A stretch of DNA of 64,000 bases from Flavobacterium cauense R2A-7 (GTDB taxonomy: Bacteria; Bacteroidota; Bacteroidia; Flavobacteriales; Flavobacteriaceae), in contig NZ_AVBI01000014.1 of NCBI RefSeq assembly GCF_000498475.1, forward strand, positions 186,001 through 250,000, read 5' to 3'. Positions 53,035 through 61,787 of this stretch are shown piece by piece; positions within the stretch are counted from its first letter, which is position 1, and each line of letters begins with the position of its first letter. The notes beneath the pieces are model-generated. The model made no database searches. It had not been told where the DNA came from and saw nothing but the letters and a program-made list of their open reading frames with translations. A program made the translations under genes and the position numbers.

Positions 53035-54351
53035 ATGACAACAAAAACAAAATATTTAATTTTAGGAGGCGTACTGGCTTTAGCCGGAGTGTTGGTTGTA
53101 TTAAGCAAGAAAGGTGTTATCGGAAACAAAGAAACCGGTAAAGAAGTGGAAACCGCTACAACCGATGCCATAACCATTGTGGAAACCGTTTCGGCAACCG
53201 GAAAAATTCAACCTGAAGTTGAAGTCAAAATAGCTTCTATGGTTTCGGGGGAAATTATTGATTTGCCCATCAAAGAAGGTCAGGAAGTTAAGAAAGGGGA
53301 TTTATTGGTGAGAATCAATCGCGATATTTATGTTTCGGGGGTGAACCGTACCGTGGCCTCATTGTCAACCACGAAAGCAGGTTTAAATCAAGCCGAAGCA
53401 CAACTGAAGGAAGCTAAAGGAAATTACGATCGAAATAAAAGATTATTTGAAAAAGGCGTAATCTCTAAATCGGAATGGGATAAAGTGGTTGCGGCTTATG
53501 AAGTGGCACAAGCGAACAAGCAATCGGCATATTTTAACATGAAAAGTGCCGCGGCGAGTTTAACAGAAGCCAACGATAATCTTGATCGAACCAATATTTA
53601 TGCTCCGGCTGACGGAACCATTTCTAAATTGGATGTTGAGTTAGGGGAACGCGTTTTAGGAACCCAACAAATGGCGGGAACCGAATTACTTCGTGTAGCC
53701 AACCTGAACAACATGGAAGTGGAAGTGGATGTGAATGAAAACGATATCGTAAAAATAAGCATCGGTGATGAAGCAAAAATTGAAGTGGATGCTTACCTGA
53801 AAAAAGAATTCAAAGGGGTTGTAACCAGTATTTCCAACTCTTCAGTTGCCACTACATCTGCAGATCAGGTGACAAATTTTAAAGTGAAAGTCCGCATTCT
53901 GAAAGAATCCTACATGGATTTAATGGAAGGAAAACCGGCTAATTTCTCGCCGTTCCGTCCGGGAATGACCGCTACCGTTGATATTATTACCACAAGAAAA
54001 GAAAATGTTCTGGCAGTGCCTATTAGTGCGGTGGTAATGAAAACGGATACTACAGCGACTAAAAAAGATGTGGTGAAAGAACTGGAAAAAGAACAAGAGG
54101 AAAAAATTAAAGGCTCAACCGATAAAAAATACGAATGTGTTTTTGTGAAAGTTGGCGATAAAGCGAAACTTCGTGTGATTAAAACCGGCATTCAGGACGA
54201 TACCAATATCGAAGTGGTAAGCGGTTTGAAAAAAGGCGACGTGATCATCATCGGTCCGTACACAACGGTAACCAAAGAATTGAATCCGGACGATAAAGTC
54301 ACCATTAAGAAAAAAGATTCCGAAGAAAAGGAAAAGGATAAAAAAGCATAA
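53035..54351 (+). CDS. HlyD/MacA-like periplasmic adaptor protein
   Basis: 438 residues. An N-terminal anchor helix (about 7-24) precedes a barrel-sandwich hybrid domain (VEVKIASMVSGEIIDLPIKE; ADGTISKLDVELGERV), a coiled-coil arm (about 100-185) and a beta-barrel domain (NNMEVEVDVNENDIVKI), followed by a membrane-proximal domain. A Lys/Glu-rich insert (about 345-370) and a Lys/Glu tail are unusual. The adaptor links an inner-membrane pump to TolC. No MacB-type ABC permease or RND pump gene follows; the next gene is tsaB, behind a terminator. The partner pump must be encoded elsewhere. Confidence 0.92.
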   Translation: MTTKTKYLILGGVLALAGVLVVLSKKGVIGNKETGKEVETATTDAITIVETVSATGKIQPEVEVKIASMVSGEIIDLPIKEGQEVKKGDLLVRINRDIYVSGVNRTVASLSTTKAGLNQAEAQLKEAKGNYDRNKRLFEKGVISKSEWDKVVAAYEVAQANKQSAYFNMKSAAASLTEANDNLDRTNIYAPADGTISKLDVELGERVLGTQQMAGTELLRVANLNNMEVEVDVNENDIVKISIGDEAKIEVDAYLKKEFKGVVTSISNSSVATTSADQVTNFKVKVRILKESYMDLMEGKPANFSPFRPGMTATVDIITTRKENVLAVPISAVVMKTDTTATKKDVVKELEKEQEEKIKGSTDKKYECVFVKVGDKAKLRVIKTGIQDDTNIEVVSGLKKGDVIIIGPYTTVTKELNPDDKVTIKKKDSEEKEKDKKA

Positions 54352-54354
54352 CAT

Positions 54355-54387
54355 AAAGGCTTTCGGTTTTACTGAAGGCCTTTTTTA
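54355..54387 (+). terminator. Intrinsic terminator after the HlyD-like gene
   Basis: A stem of about 13 bp including two G-T pairs (54355-54367 with 54371-54383) is followed by T. The next promoter begins 12 bases on. Confidence 0.85.
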
Positions 54388-54398
54388 ATTCTAAACCG

Positions 54399-54406
54399 TA
54401 TCTTTG
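54399..54406 (+). promoter_or_regulatory. Probable promoter -7 element of tsaB
   Basis: TATCTTTG (TAnnTTTG), 17 bases before ATG 54424. Confidence 0.5.
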
Positions 54407-54423
54407 CCAATAATTTTAAACTC

Positions 54424-55095
54424 ATGGCCTACATTTTAAATATCGAAACGGCAACTAAAAATTGTTCGGTAACCGTTGCCAACCAAGGAAAAACGATTGT
54501 TTGCATTGAAGTGGCGGAGGAAGGGTATTCCCATGCCGAAAAGCTGCATCTTTTCATTGAAGAAGCTTTGCAGAAAGCCGGAATCACTTTTCAGGATTTG
54601 AAAGCCGTAGCGGTAAGTCAGGGTCCGGGTTCTTATACCGGATTGCGCATTGGGGTTTCCGCGGCAAAAGGATTGTCTTATTCGCTGAACATTCCGCTGA
54701 TTGCTGTGGATACTTTAGAAGCCTTGGCGCGCAAAATTACTATTGAAAGCGGCGTTATTGTTCCGATGATTGATGCCCGTCGCATGGAAGTTTTTACTGC
54801 TTTTTTTGATAAGAGTTATGCCAAAACACGCGATACAAAAGCCGAAATAATTGACGATACAACGTATTCAGAGGTGTCGGAGACAATCCATTTGGTTGGT
54901 GATGGCGCGATGAAATGCAAAGAAGTTTTGCATTCCGAAAAGGTTGTGTATCATGACGAAGTTGTATATCCGTCTTCCAACGAAATGAGTCTGATGTCTT
55001 TTGAAAAGTACAAAAAAAGCGACTTTGTGGATGTCGCTTATTTTGAACCTTTTTATCTGAAAGACTTTGTGATGACTACCAAAGCTAAAGCTTAA
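54424..55095 (+). CDS. tsaB: tRNA threonylcarbamoyladenosine biosynthesis protein TsaB
   Basis: 223 residues, ASKHA fold. TsaB partners TsaD and TsaE in forming t6A37 in ANN-decoding tRNAs. It keeps ILNIETATKNCSVTV (phosphate-binding loop, degenerate as usual for TsaB), YSHAEKL, VSQGPGSYTGLRIGVSAAKG and MIDARRMEVF. Convergent with the mscS gene; their ends overlap by 11 bases. Confidence 0.95.
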   Translation: MAYILNIETATKNCSVTVANQGKTIVCIEVAEEGYSHAEKLHLFIEEALQKAGITFQDLKAVAVSQGPGSYTGLRIGVSAAKGLSYSLNIPLIAVDTLEALARKITIESGVIVPMIDARRMEVFTAFFDKSYAKTRDTKAEIIDDTTYSEVSETIHLVGDGAMKCKEVLHSEKVVYHDEVVYPSSNEMSLMSFEKYKKSDFVDVAYFEPFYLKDFVMTTKAKA

Positions 55096-55855
55096 CAATA
55101 CTTTTACTCTGTTCCAGGATATCGGAATTCACCGAAGATAAATCGGCATTCTTTACCCAAACCCTAACGGCGAAATTAACGGTAGCATCTGTAAGTTCGT
55201 TTACCGTGACTTCCGGAGCCGGTGATTTCAGTACTTTTGGATGGTTTTTTACAATCGATTCCAATTCGTTTTTTACGACTTTGATGTCCGAATCATAACC
55301 GGTGCGTACAATCAAATCACTGCGACGCATGTTCTTTTGAGAGAAGTTTTTGATTTTCCCGTTGGATAAAACACCATTAGGAATATAAATAATCTGATTT
55401 TGTGCCGTGAGGATTTTGGTAGTGAAAATATGAATTTCCATCACTTTTCCGGTTTCGCCCTGCGCTTCGATGTTGTCGCCCACCTTAAACGGTTTGAACA
55501 TGATAATCAGCATTCCGCCCGCAAAATTGGATAACGAACCCTGCAACGACATCCCCACGGCCAAACCGATGGCTCCAAAAATGGCAACGAAAGACGTGGT
55601 TTCGATTCCGAGTCGGGAAATAACTGTTACAAAAAGCAAGATTCGGGCGCCCCAGATTAAAATATCAGAGATGAACTGAATTACGGTCGGCTCCAGCTCG
55701 CGTTTGACCATGATGCGTTCTGCGACTTTACGGAAGATCTTAATCCCCCAAATACCAATCAACGCGATTAAAATTGCCGATACTACTCTCGGGGAATAAT
55801 CAATCAGTACATTAAAATAATGCACAAAAAAGTTGTTCATTTTTTCTACTTCCAT
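55085..55855 (-). CDS. Small-conductance mechanosensitive channel (MscS family)
   Basis: 256 residues, MscS-type with three transmembrane helices: one near 20-40 (VVSAILIALIGIWGI), one near 62-80, and the pore helix TSFVAIFGAIGLAVGMSLQGSLSNFAGGMLIIMFKPFKVGD. The Gly-rich pore helix and the beta domain (GETGKVMEIHIFTTKILTAQNQIIYIPNG) are intact. Opens under membrane tension during hypo-osmotic shock. It starts five bases after the stop of the YyaL-like gene, so they are likely cotranscribed (minus strand). Confidence 0.93.
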   Translation of the reverse strand: MEVEKMNNFFVHYFNVLIDYSPRVVSAILIALIGIWGIKIFRKVAERIMVKRELEPTVIQFISDILIWGARILLFVTVISRLGIETTSFVAIFGAIGLAVGMSLQGSLSNFAGGMLIIMFKPFKVGDNIEAQGETGKVMEIHIFTTKILTAQNQIIYIPNGVLSNGKIKNFSQKNMRRSDLIVRTGYDSDIKVVKNELESIVKNHPKVLKSPAPEVTVNELTDATVNFAVRVWVKNADLSSVNSDILEQSKSIVKL

Positions 55856-55860
55856 GGCTT

Positions 55861-57882
55861 TTAGCTAATTTTCAGTGCTGCTACTGTGGTTTCTAATGAA
55901 GTGTTGGGCAGCAAACAGTTTTTATTTTGGCAAATATAAAACAGAAGATTTTGTTCGTCAAACCGACTTTGCAAAAAAGGTAGTTCGGATGCTTTTGTGG
56001 ATCCGGCAAGTATAATGTTTGGTAAATATTCAGCTTGTATTTTTCGGATGTTTTCCAAAGCATTTTTTCCGCAAACGGCCAGTTCTTTATTGTCATCCGA
56101 TTGATTCAGCCAAAGGTTCAGCCAGTTCGAATACGCCGAAGCATAATCCATATTCGGAATCATGTGATGCAACATCTGCAGTGCGGTTTTTTCGTAATAA
56201 CCGTTGTGGAACAAAATACCCAGCACATATAAATTATTCGCCATGACCGAATTGGATGCCGGAATCACATTGTCTTCGGTTTCAAAATGCGGAGCAATCA
56301 GTTGTTCTCCATCACGTGAAGTAAAGGTGAAAAACTGTTTTTCTTCGTCGTAAAAATGTTCTAAGCAATAATCGATCAGTTGTTTGGCCTGATGTAAATA
56401 CGATTCTTCCAGAGTAGCCTGATACAAGGCAATAAAAGCTTCGATGACAAAAGCATAATCTTCCAGAAAACCGGTGATGGTACTTTTGCCGTTTTTATAG
56501 GAATGCCAAAGAAACCCATCGGTAGACCATTGTTTGTCGGTGATAAATTGCGCATTTTTCTTTGCGACGGTAAGATAATGTTCGTGGCCCAATGCAGTAT
56601 AAGCGTCGACATAGCCTTTGAGCATAATCGCATTCCACGAGGTTAGGGATTTGTCGTCCAATCGTGGTTTTGGGCGTTTTTCTCTTTCGTTGAAAAGGAG
56701 TTGTTCCCAGTTTTTCTTTTTATCGAGTAGTTCGTTTTCGGTCAAGCCGAATTGCGATGCGATGGTTTCGGCAGATTGACTCTGAATCAAAACATAATTG
56801 TCGTGTTCCCAATAGCCGAAATCGTTCACGTTGAAAAGGGCTGCGAACATTTCAAAATCCTCTTTCAATAGCTGTTGCAATTGCTCTTTTTTCCAGACAT
56901 AAAAAGCGCCTTCTTCCAAAACGCCGACTTCATTAAGGCTATCCGCGTCAAGCGCCGAATAAAAAGCATTGTCCGAATTGTATAATTCGCGTTCCACGAA
57001 AGTCAGTGTTTTTTCAATAACGTTCTTATAAAGTGGATTCTGAGTTCTTTTATACGCTTCGGAATACAACGAAATCAGTTGTCCGTTGTCGTACAGCATT
57101 TTTTCGAAATGAGGCACGTGCCAACGCATGTCGACCGAATATCTTGAAAATCCGCCGTCCACTGTGTCGAACAAACCTCCGTAGGCCATCCGCGTCAGGG
57201 TTAAGTCGACAAATTCAAGTAAGTCCTTTGATTGTGTTTGATAACCGTATCGTTGTAAAAACAGATAATTGTTGGGCATCATAAATTTCGGGGCTCGGGC
57301 ATAACCGCCAAATTCCCAGTCGAAACTTTTAGACCATTTTTCGACTAAAGGTTTGATGTTGTTGGGATTGCTTTTTGCTTCGGAATGATTTTTCTCCACT
57401 ATACCCAGAATCTGAATGCCCTGATGGAGTTTCTCGGCATATTCCATCATGCGCTCGGGTTCTGTTGTATATAAGTTTTGTAATTGCCCGAGAATATCCA
57501 TCCAGTTGTCCTTTTTGAAGTACGTGCCGCCCCAAACCGGTCGTCCGTCGGGCAAACAAACCACGTTTAAAGGCCATCCGCCCTGTTTGGTCATTAGTTG
57601 CACGGCTTTCATGTAAACGGCATCGACATCCGGTCGTTCTTCACGGTCGACTTTTATCGAAATGAAGTTTGCATTCATTACCCTGGCAACAGTTTCGTCT
57701 TCAAAACTTTCATGTTCCATTACGTGACACCAATGGCATGCGGAATAGCCAATACTGACAATGATGAGTTTGTTTTCGTTTTTTGCGGCTTTTAGCGAGG
57801 TATCGTTCCAGGCTTTCCAATGAATCGGATTGTTGGCGTGTTGCAATAGGTACGGACTGGTTTCATGTTGTAATTCGTTCAT
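55861..57882 (-). CDS. YyaL-like protein (thioredoxin-like domain plus glycosidase-like domain)
   Basis: 673 residues, the conserved DUF255/SSP411-type family. The thioredoxin-like N-terminal domain (about 1-160) has YSACHWCHVMEHESFED with a Cys-x2-Cys, then KVDREERPDVDAVYM and GGWPLNVVCLPDGRPVWGGT. The alpha/alpha toroid (about 180-673) includes GGFSRYSVDMRWHVPHFEKMLYDN and LTSWNAIMLKGYVDA. The family has homologues from bacteria to man (SPATA20) and no settled activity. Minus strand, followed by mscS; a dodecin terminator lies upstream. Confidence 0.93.
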   Translation of the reverse strand: MNELQHETSPYLLQHANNPIHWKAWNDTSLKAAKNENKLIIVSIGYSACHWCHVMEHESFEDETVARVMNANFISIKVDREERPDVDAVYMKAVQLMTKQGGWPLNVVCLPDGRPVWGGTYFKKDNWMDILGQLQNLYTTEPERMMEYAEKLHQGIQILGIVEKNHSEAKSNPNNIKPLVEKWSKSFDWEFGGYARAPKFMMPNNYLFLQRYGYQTQSKDLLEFVDLTLTRMAYGGLFDTVDGGFSRYSVDMRWHVPHFEKMLYDNGQLISLYSEAYKRTQNPLYKNVIEKTLTFVERELYNSDNAFYSALDADSLNEVGVLEEGAFYVWKKEQLQQLLKEDFEMFAALFNVNDFGYWEHDNYVLIQSQSAETIASQFGLTENELLDKKKNWEQLLFNEREKRPKPRLDDKSLTSWNAIMLKGYVDAYTALGHEHYLTVAKKNAQFITDKQWSTDGFLWHSYKNGKSTITGFLEDYAFVIEAFIALYQATLEESYLHQAKQLIDYCLEHFYDEEKQFFTFTSRDGEQLIAPHFETEDNVIPASNSVMANNLYVLGILFHNGYYEKTALQMLHHMIPNMDYASAYSNWLNLWLNQSDDNKELAVCGKNALENIRKIQAEYLPNIILAGSTKASELPFLQSRFDEQNLLFYICQNKNCLLPNTSLETTVAALKIS

Positions 57883-57890
57883 AAGAAGTA

Positions 57891-57921
57891 TAAAAAAAAG
57901 CGTCCAAAAATTTGAACGCTT
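57891..57921 (-). terminator. Intrinsic terminator after dodecin (minus strand)
   Basis: The 11-bp stem 57898-57908/57911-57921, read on the minus strand, contains one G-U pair and ends in a T run (complement of 57891-57899). Confidence 0.8.
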
Positions 57922-57944
57922 AAAGATACGGTGATTTCTTAAAA

Positions 57945-58148
57945 TTATTTGATTTCAAAAGACAGTTTCAGGTTCACACGGTATTCGGTTACTTTTCCAT
58001 CTTCGTTTACCACGGCACTTTGTTCCTGAACATATGCGGAACGAATGTGTTTTAAGGTTTTGGATGCTTCTGCAACGCCTTTTCTTGTGGCTTCTTCCCA
58101 GCTCACATCGGAACTGGATAGAATTTCGATAACTTTCATTACTCCCAT
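57945..58148 (-). CDS. Dodecin-like flavin-binding protein
   Basis: 67 residues from ATG 58148 (MGVMKVIEI; a second ATG at 58139). Dodecins form dodecameric shells that store or buffer flavins. The family features are clear: VIEILSSSDVSWEEATRKGVAEASKTLKHIRSAY (helix with Trp) followed by three beta-strands EYRVNLKLSFEI. Single gene, minus strand, followed by a terminator. Confidence 0.93.
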   Translation of the reverse strand: MGVMKVIEILSSSDVSWEEATRKGVAEASKTLKHIRSAYVQEQSAVVNEDGKVTEYRVNLKLSFEIK

Positions 58149-58241
58149 AATATGTTGTTTTTTAAGGTTCTAACTATTAAAATTAGAGCGTAATTTCCTG
58201 AAAAACAATTCTATGGGGAAATTTTAGAGCAACGGTTGGAA

Positions 58242-59141
58242 TTATCCGTTCACTGCTTCCACTTTGATTTCTTGATCGTGAAGCATTTCTTTTAACATGT
58301 TCTCGATTCCGTTTTTAAGGGTAAAGGTCGAAGAAGGACATCCGCTGCAGGCGCCTTGTAGTACAACTTTTACTCTTTTTTCTTTTTCATCAAACGATTG
58401 GAAGGCAATGTTTCCGCCATCGGATTGTACGGCCGGTTTTACATATTCTTCCAAAATATTGATGATTTGTTGGGAAGTGGTATCCAGTTTGTCGAAATAT
58501 TCTTCCTGTTGTTTTTCGTGATTGGCTGTTTTTACGAGCTGCGTTTCATCGATAACGGTTTTTCCTTCTTCGATATACATTTTAATGAACGAACGGATTT
58601 CCTGTGTGATTTCCATCCATTCGGCAACATCGTATTTGGAAATGGAAACGTAATTTTCGTCGATGAAAACTTCTTTTACAAACGGGAAACTGAAAAGTTC
58701 TTTTGCGATAGGCGCTGCAGCTGTCTCATCGATATTTTTGCATTCCACCGCAGTTTTGGTAAGCATTTTACTGGCCACGAATTTCATCACCGATGGGTTA
58801 GGAGTGGTTTCACTGTAAACGGTTACCGGAACTTTTTTGTTCGCTGATTCTTCGATGTTTAGAATTTTTCCGCCTTTATCCACAAATGTTTCAATTTGTT
58901 CGGCTAACAATTCTTTTACTTCATTCCATTCCACAATCGAAAATTTCTCGATGGCAATAAAATTTCCAGAGATGTAAACGGTTTTTACAAACGGAAGGTA
59001 AAACAATTGTTTTGCCAATGGGGACGGTGCGGTTTCGTCTATGTTTTTGAATTCAAAATTCTGATTTCTGGAGATGAATTCAGGAAATTCAAACTTCATT
59101 ATGGCAGGATTCTGTGTTTCTTTTATTGTTACTTTCAACAT
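58242..59141 (-). CDS. Nfu/NifU iron-sulfur scaffold with duplicated N-terminal domain
   Basis: 299 residues from ATG 59141; the longer frame from 59162 starts inside the promoter at 59160-59167. Two Nfu_N domains occur in tandem (about 1-95 and 100-195), each with a NPxxMKF start and FKNIDETAxxPxAKxLF-like centre (NIDETAPSPLAKQLFYLPFV; NIDETAAAPIAKELFSFPFV). The C-terminal NifU domain has the cluster motif GACSGCPSSTFTL. Nfu proteins carry 4Fe-4S clusters to target proteins. The duplication of the N-terminal domain is the main oddity; the pair differs by many substitutions, so it is not recent. Confidence 0.93.
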   Translation of the reverse strand: MLKVTIKETQNPAIMKFEFPEFISRNQNFEFKNIDETAPSPLAKQLFYLPFVKTVYISGNFIAIEKFSIVEWNEVKELLAEQIETFVDKGGKILNIEESANKKVPVTVYSETTPNPSVMKFVASKMLTKTAVECKNIDETAAAPIAKELFSFPFVKEVFIDENYVSISKYDVAEWMEITQEIRSFIKMYIEEGKTVIDETQLVKTANHEKQQEEYFDKLDTTSQQIINILEEYVKPAVQSDGGNIAFQSFDEKEKRVKVVLQGACSGCPSSTFTLKNGIENMLKEMLHDQEIKVEAVNG

Positions 59142-59159
59142 GATTTTTGTGATTTTTTG

Positions 59160-59167
59160 CAAATTTA
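59160..59167 (-). promoter_or_regulatory. Probable promoter -7 element of the nfu gene
   Basis: On the minus strand this reads TAAATTTG (TAnnTTTG), 18 bases before ATG 59141. Confidence 0.5.
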
Positions 59168-59270
59168 GTGAAGTTATATCCTTTGAATAAGTATATTTGG
59201 CTTTTTAAAGAAAAAATTAACACAACAATAAGGTTTTTTTAAAATTTTATTGTACAATATTGTCTTACAG

Positions 59271-59302
59271 TTGTTTTTCTTATTCAAAAATTTATATATT
59301 TG
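59271..59302 (+). promoter_or_regulatory. Promoter of the PorP/SprF-like gene
   Basis: TTG (59271-59273) and TATATTTG (59295-59302) are 21 bases apart, a near-consensus Bacteroidota promoter. The leader to ATG 59367 is about 58 bases. Confidence 0.65.
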
Positions 59303-59366
59303 GTGAGTTTGAAAAATATCGGTAATTTTTTTCAACTAAAGAGTCTGTTTTCAATAAAAAGGAATT

Positions 59367-60371
59367 ATGAATATACTAAAAAAGCGCTTTTTACTTTTAG
59401 CTTTCTTTTTGACACAACTATCATTCTCTCAGGAGGGTGTTGCAGTTTATTCGGATTATTTGTCTGATAATTATTATTTGATTCACCCGTCTATGGCCGG
59501 AGCTGCGAATTGTGCTAAAGTCAGATTGACAGCACGTCAGCAATGGTTTGGCCAGTCGGATGCACCAAGACTGCAAACATTAAGTTTCAACACCGCTTTA
59601 GGGGAAGAAGGTACTTCAGCTTTTGGGGCTATTGCTTTTAATGACCGTAACGGTTACCATTCGCAAAAAGGAGCTAAAATTACTTATGCGCACCATATTC
59701 GTTTTTCGAAAGGAAATGATGATTTGAACATGTTGTCTTTTGGGGCAAACGTTGGAATTATTCAGAGTATGTTGGATGAGACACAGTTCGAGCCGACTTT
59801 TGACCCGATTGTAGACGGAACCATCAAGCAAAAGTATTCTTATTTTAACGTTGATATCGGGATGTCATACCACTTGGTAGATTTCTATACGCATGTTACC
59901 GTAAAAAATGCAATCGAAACAAGACGTAAGATCTATACTGAGTTCGAGGATGATAACTTGAGAAAATTCCTTTGGTCTGCTGGATATACTTTTGGTAAAG
60001 AGGACGGACTTTTGTGGGAGCCCTCTTTCATGTTCCAAATGACTGAAAAAACCAAAGAAAAATCTATTGACGTAAACTTAAAAGTGTACAAAACAATGGA
60101 AGAGTTTGGTAAAATCTGGGGAGGTTTGTCTTACAGAAGAAGTTTTGACGCAACTCAGTACTCCAGTGGAGGATCAGTAAAAGATCAAACTTTACAGTAT
60201 ATTACTCCGATTGTAGGGGTTAATTATAAAAATTTCATGGCGGCTTACACGTATTCTTATTTAACAGGTGCTGTTAAGTTTGATAACAGTGGGTTTCACC
60301 AGCTAACTTTAGGATTCAATTTTAATTGTAAGAGAGAGCCTTACCATTGTAACTGTCCTGCAGTTAATTAA
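59367..60371 (+). CDS. PorP/SprF-family T9SS membrane protein
   Basis: 334 residues with a signal peptide (about 1-21, ending QLSFSQ). The conserved opening of PorP/SprF proteins is present: YSDYLSDNYYLIHPSMAGAANCAKVRLTARQQW, and the protein is an outer-membrane beta-barrel in a family linked to T9SS surface attachment (SprF helps the adhesin SprB reach the surface). No partner adhesin gene is adjacent, so it is an orphan member. The C-terminus carries three Cys (KREPYHCNCPAVN), which is unusual. A terminator follows, and a new gene begins 50 bases later. Confidence 0.88.
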   Translation: MNILKKRFLLLAFFLTQLSFSQEGVAVYSDYLSDNYYLIHPSMAGAANCAKVRLTARQQWFGQSDAPRLQTLSFNTALGEEGTSAFGAIAFNDRNGYHSQKGAKITYAHHIRFSKGNDDLNMLSFGANVGIIQSMLDETQFEPTFDPIVDGTIKQKYSYFNVDIGMSYHLVDFYTHVTVKNAIETRRKIYTEFEDDNLRKFLWSAGYTFGKEDGLLWEPSFMFQMTEKTKEKSIDVNLKVYKTMEEFGKIWGGLSYRRSFDATQYSSGGSVKDQTLQYITPIVGVNYKNFMAAYTYSYLTGAVKFDNSGFHQLTLGFNFNCKREPYHCNCPAVN

Positions 60372-60385
60372 TTATAAAATTAATT

Positions 60386-60412
60386 GGTCCCGATTTATCG
60401 GGACTTTTTTTT
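60386..60412 (+). terminator. Intrinsic terminator after the PorP/SprF-like gene
   Basis: The 8-bp stem 60387-60394/60397-60404 is followed by T x8. It is related to but not identical with the infB terminator. The next ATG lies eight bases after the T run. Confidence 0.9.
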
Positions 60413-60420
60413 GTTTACTT

Positions 60421-60939
60421 ATGGCATTAATTAAAGAAGTTAAAGGAAAGTATCCTCAAATACCGGAGGATTGTTATGTGGCGGATAATGCCACTATTGT
60501 TGGCGATGTTTCTTTTGGAGCGTCCTGCAGTGTATGGTTCAATGCGGTGGTTCGCGGGGATGTCCATTTTATTAAAATTGGTAACAAGGTGAATATTCAG
60601 GATGGGGCCATTATTCATTGTACCTATCAAAAACATCCTACTGTAATTGGAAACAATGTTTCTATCGGTCATAATGCTATTGTACACGGTTGTACTGTTC
60701 ACGACAATGTGCTAATTGGTATGGGTTCCATTGTTATGGACAACTGCGTAATTGAAAGCAATTCGATTGTGGCTGCGGGTTCTGTGGTTACACAAAACAC
60801 TACGGTTGAATCCGGGACGATTTATGCTGGGATTCCGGCTAAGAAGGTTAAAGATATCAATGCTTCTGATTTCGCGGGTGAAATCGAACGTATTTCTAAT
60901 AATTACGTGATGTATTCGAGTTGGTTTAAAGAAGATTAA
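60421..60939 (+). CDS. Gamma carbonic anhydrase-family protein (YrdA-like)
   Basis: 172 residues with a left-handed beta-helix of hexapeptide repeats. The motif NIQDGAIIHCTYQKHPTVIGNNVSIGHNAIVHGC carries the three His ligands (in IIH, IGH and IVH) of gamma-CA zinc sites. The C-terminal helices include SNNYVMYSSWFK. Activity on CO2 is not established for most YrdA-type proteins. Tail to tail with murI; the last four bases overlap. Confidence 0.9.
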   Translation: MALIKEVKGKYPQIPEDCYVADNATIVGDVSFGASCSVWFNAVVRGDVHFIKIGNKVNIQDGAIIHCTYQKHPTVIGNNVSIGHNAIVHGCTVHDNVLIGMGSIVMDNCVIESNSIVAAGSVVTQNTTVESGTIYAGIPAKKVKDINASDFAGEIERISNNYVMYSSWFKED

Positions 60940-61715
60940 AACTCTTTTTCAAAAACATCGTTTGAGAAGCCAAGTATTTCTTTTAATACTTTGGAATCAC
61001 TGTTTGTATAAAAGATCTGCTTTTTCTTTTCTTCGGAAAGATTTAGCAGATTATTTTTTTCCAGTACTTTCTTGGTTTGTTTGGCAACAGCTGCTCCAGA
61101 ATCGATGATTTTGATGTGTTCCGGGATGATTTTTTTTATCTGTGGAATAAGATAAGGGTAATGGGTGCAACCGAGTACCAGATAGTCTATATTCGCCTCA
61201 ACCATTGGTTTCAGGTATTCGTTCAGCAGGCCTGTCATTTCTTCGGATTCCATTTTCCCTTCTTCGATGAGCTGCACCAAGCCAAAACCGATTTGTTCAA
61301 TGATTTTTACGTTGGAATAGGTTTCCACCGCTTTATTGAAAAGTTCGCTGTTTAGTGTGCCTTTGGTGGCTAATATGCCTATGGTTTCCGTTTCGGTTTG
61401 ATTTGCTGCCGGTTTTATGGCCGGTTCAATGCCGATAAAGGGAACATTGTATTTTGCACGCAATTCCTTAATGGCATTCGTAGTGGCGGTGTTGCAGGCT
61501 ACTACTATGATTTTACAGCCTTGCTCTAATAACAGTTCTGTATTTTTACAGCTTAATTGTATTATTTCCTCCTTCGTTTTTTGTCCGTATGGGGCATTTT
61601 TACTGTCTGCCAGATAGATAGTGTTTTCATTGGGAAGAAGCTGGTGTATTTCTTTCCAGATGGAAGTGCCTCCGATACCGGAGTCGAAGATGCCTATGGG
61701 GTTTGTGCTGCTCAT
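60936..61715 (-). CDS. murI: Glutamate racemase MurI
   Basis: 259 residues. It makes D-glutamate for peptidoglycan. Active-site cysteines are in VVACNTATTNAIKEL (near 74) and LGCTHYPYL (near 185); the opening is IGIFDSGIGGTSIW. Common Bacteroidota order bamA-ompH-ompH-murI is seen here on the minus strand, upstream genes at 61788-64000. The ompH terminator in between (61731-61767) suggests murI has its own promoter or reads through. Confidence 0.96.
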   Translation of the reverse strand: MSSTNPIGIFDSGIGGTSIWKEIHQLLPNENTIYLADSKNAPYGQKTKEEIIQLSCKNTELLLEQGCKIIVVACNTATTNAIKELRAKYNVPFIGIEPAIKPAANQTETETIGILATKGTLNSELFNKAVETYSNVKIIEQIGFGLVQLIEEGKMESEEMTGLLNEYLKPMVEANIDYLVLGCTHYPYLIPQIKKIIPEHIKIIDSGAAVAKQTKKVLEKNNLLNLSEEKKKQIFYTNSDSKVLKEILGFSNDVFEKEF

Positions 61716-61730
61716 AAAACAAATGTAAAA

Positions 61731-61767
61731 AAAAACTGCCTCGATTTTTTAGCGCGAGACAGTTTTT
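61731..61767 (-). terminator. Intrinsic terminator between ompH and murI (minus strand)
   Basis: The stem 61731-61743/61755-61767 contains one G-T pair and is followed on the minus strand by a T run. Confidence 0.82.
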
Positions 61768-61787
61768 TGTATTCTTGAAAAAGTGAA

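Noticed and set aside
54868..55098. Reverse-strand ORF overlapping tsaB end
   Set aside because: Shadow frame; mscS already accounts for the strand from 55855 to 55085.
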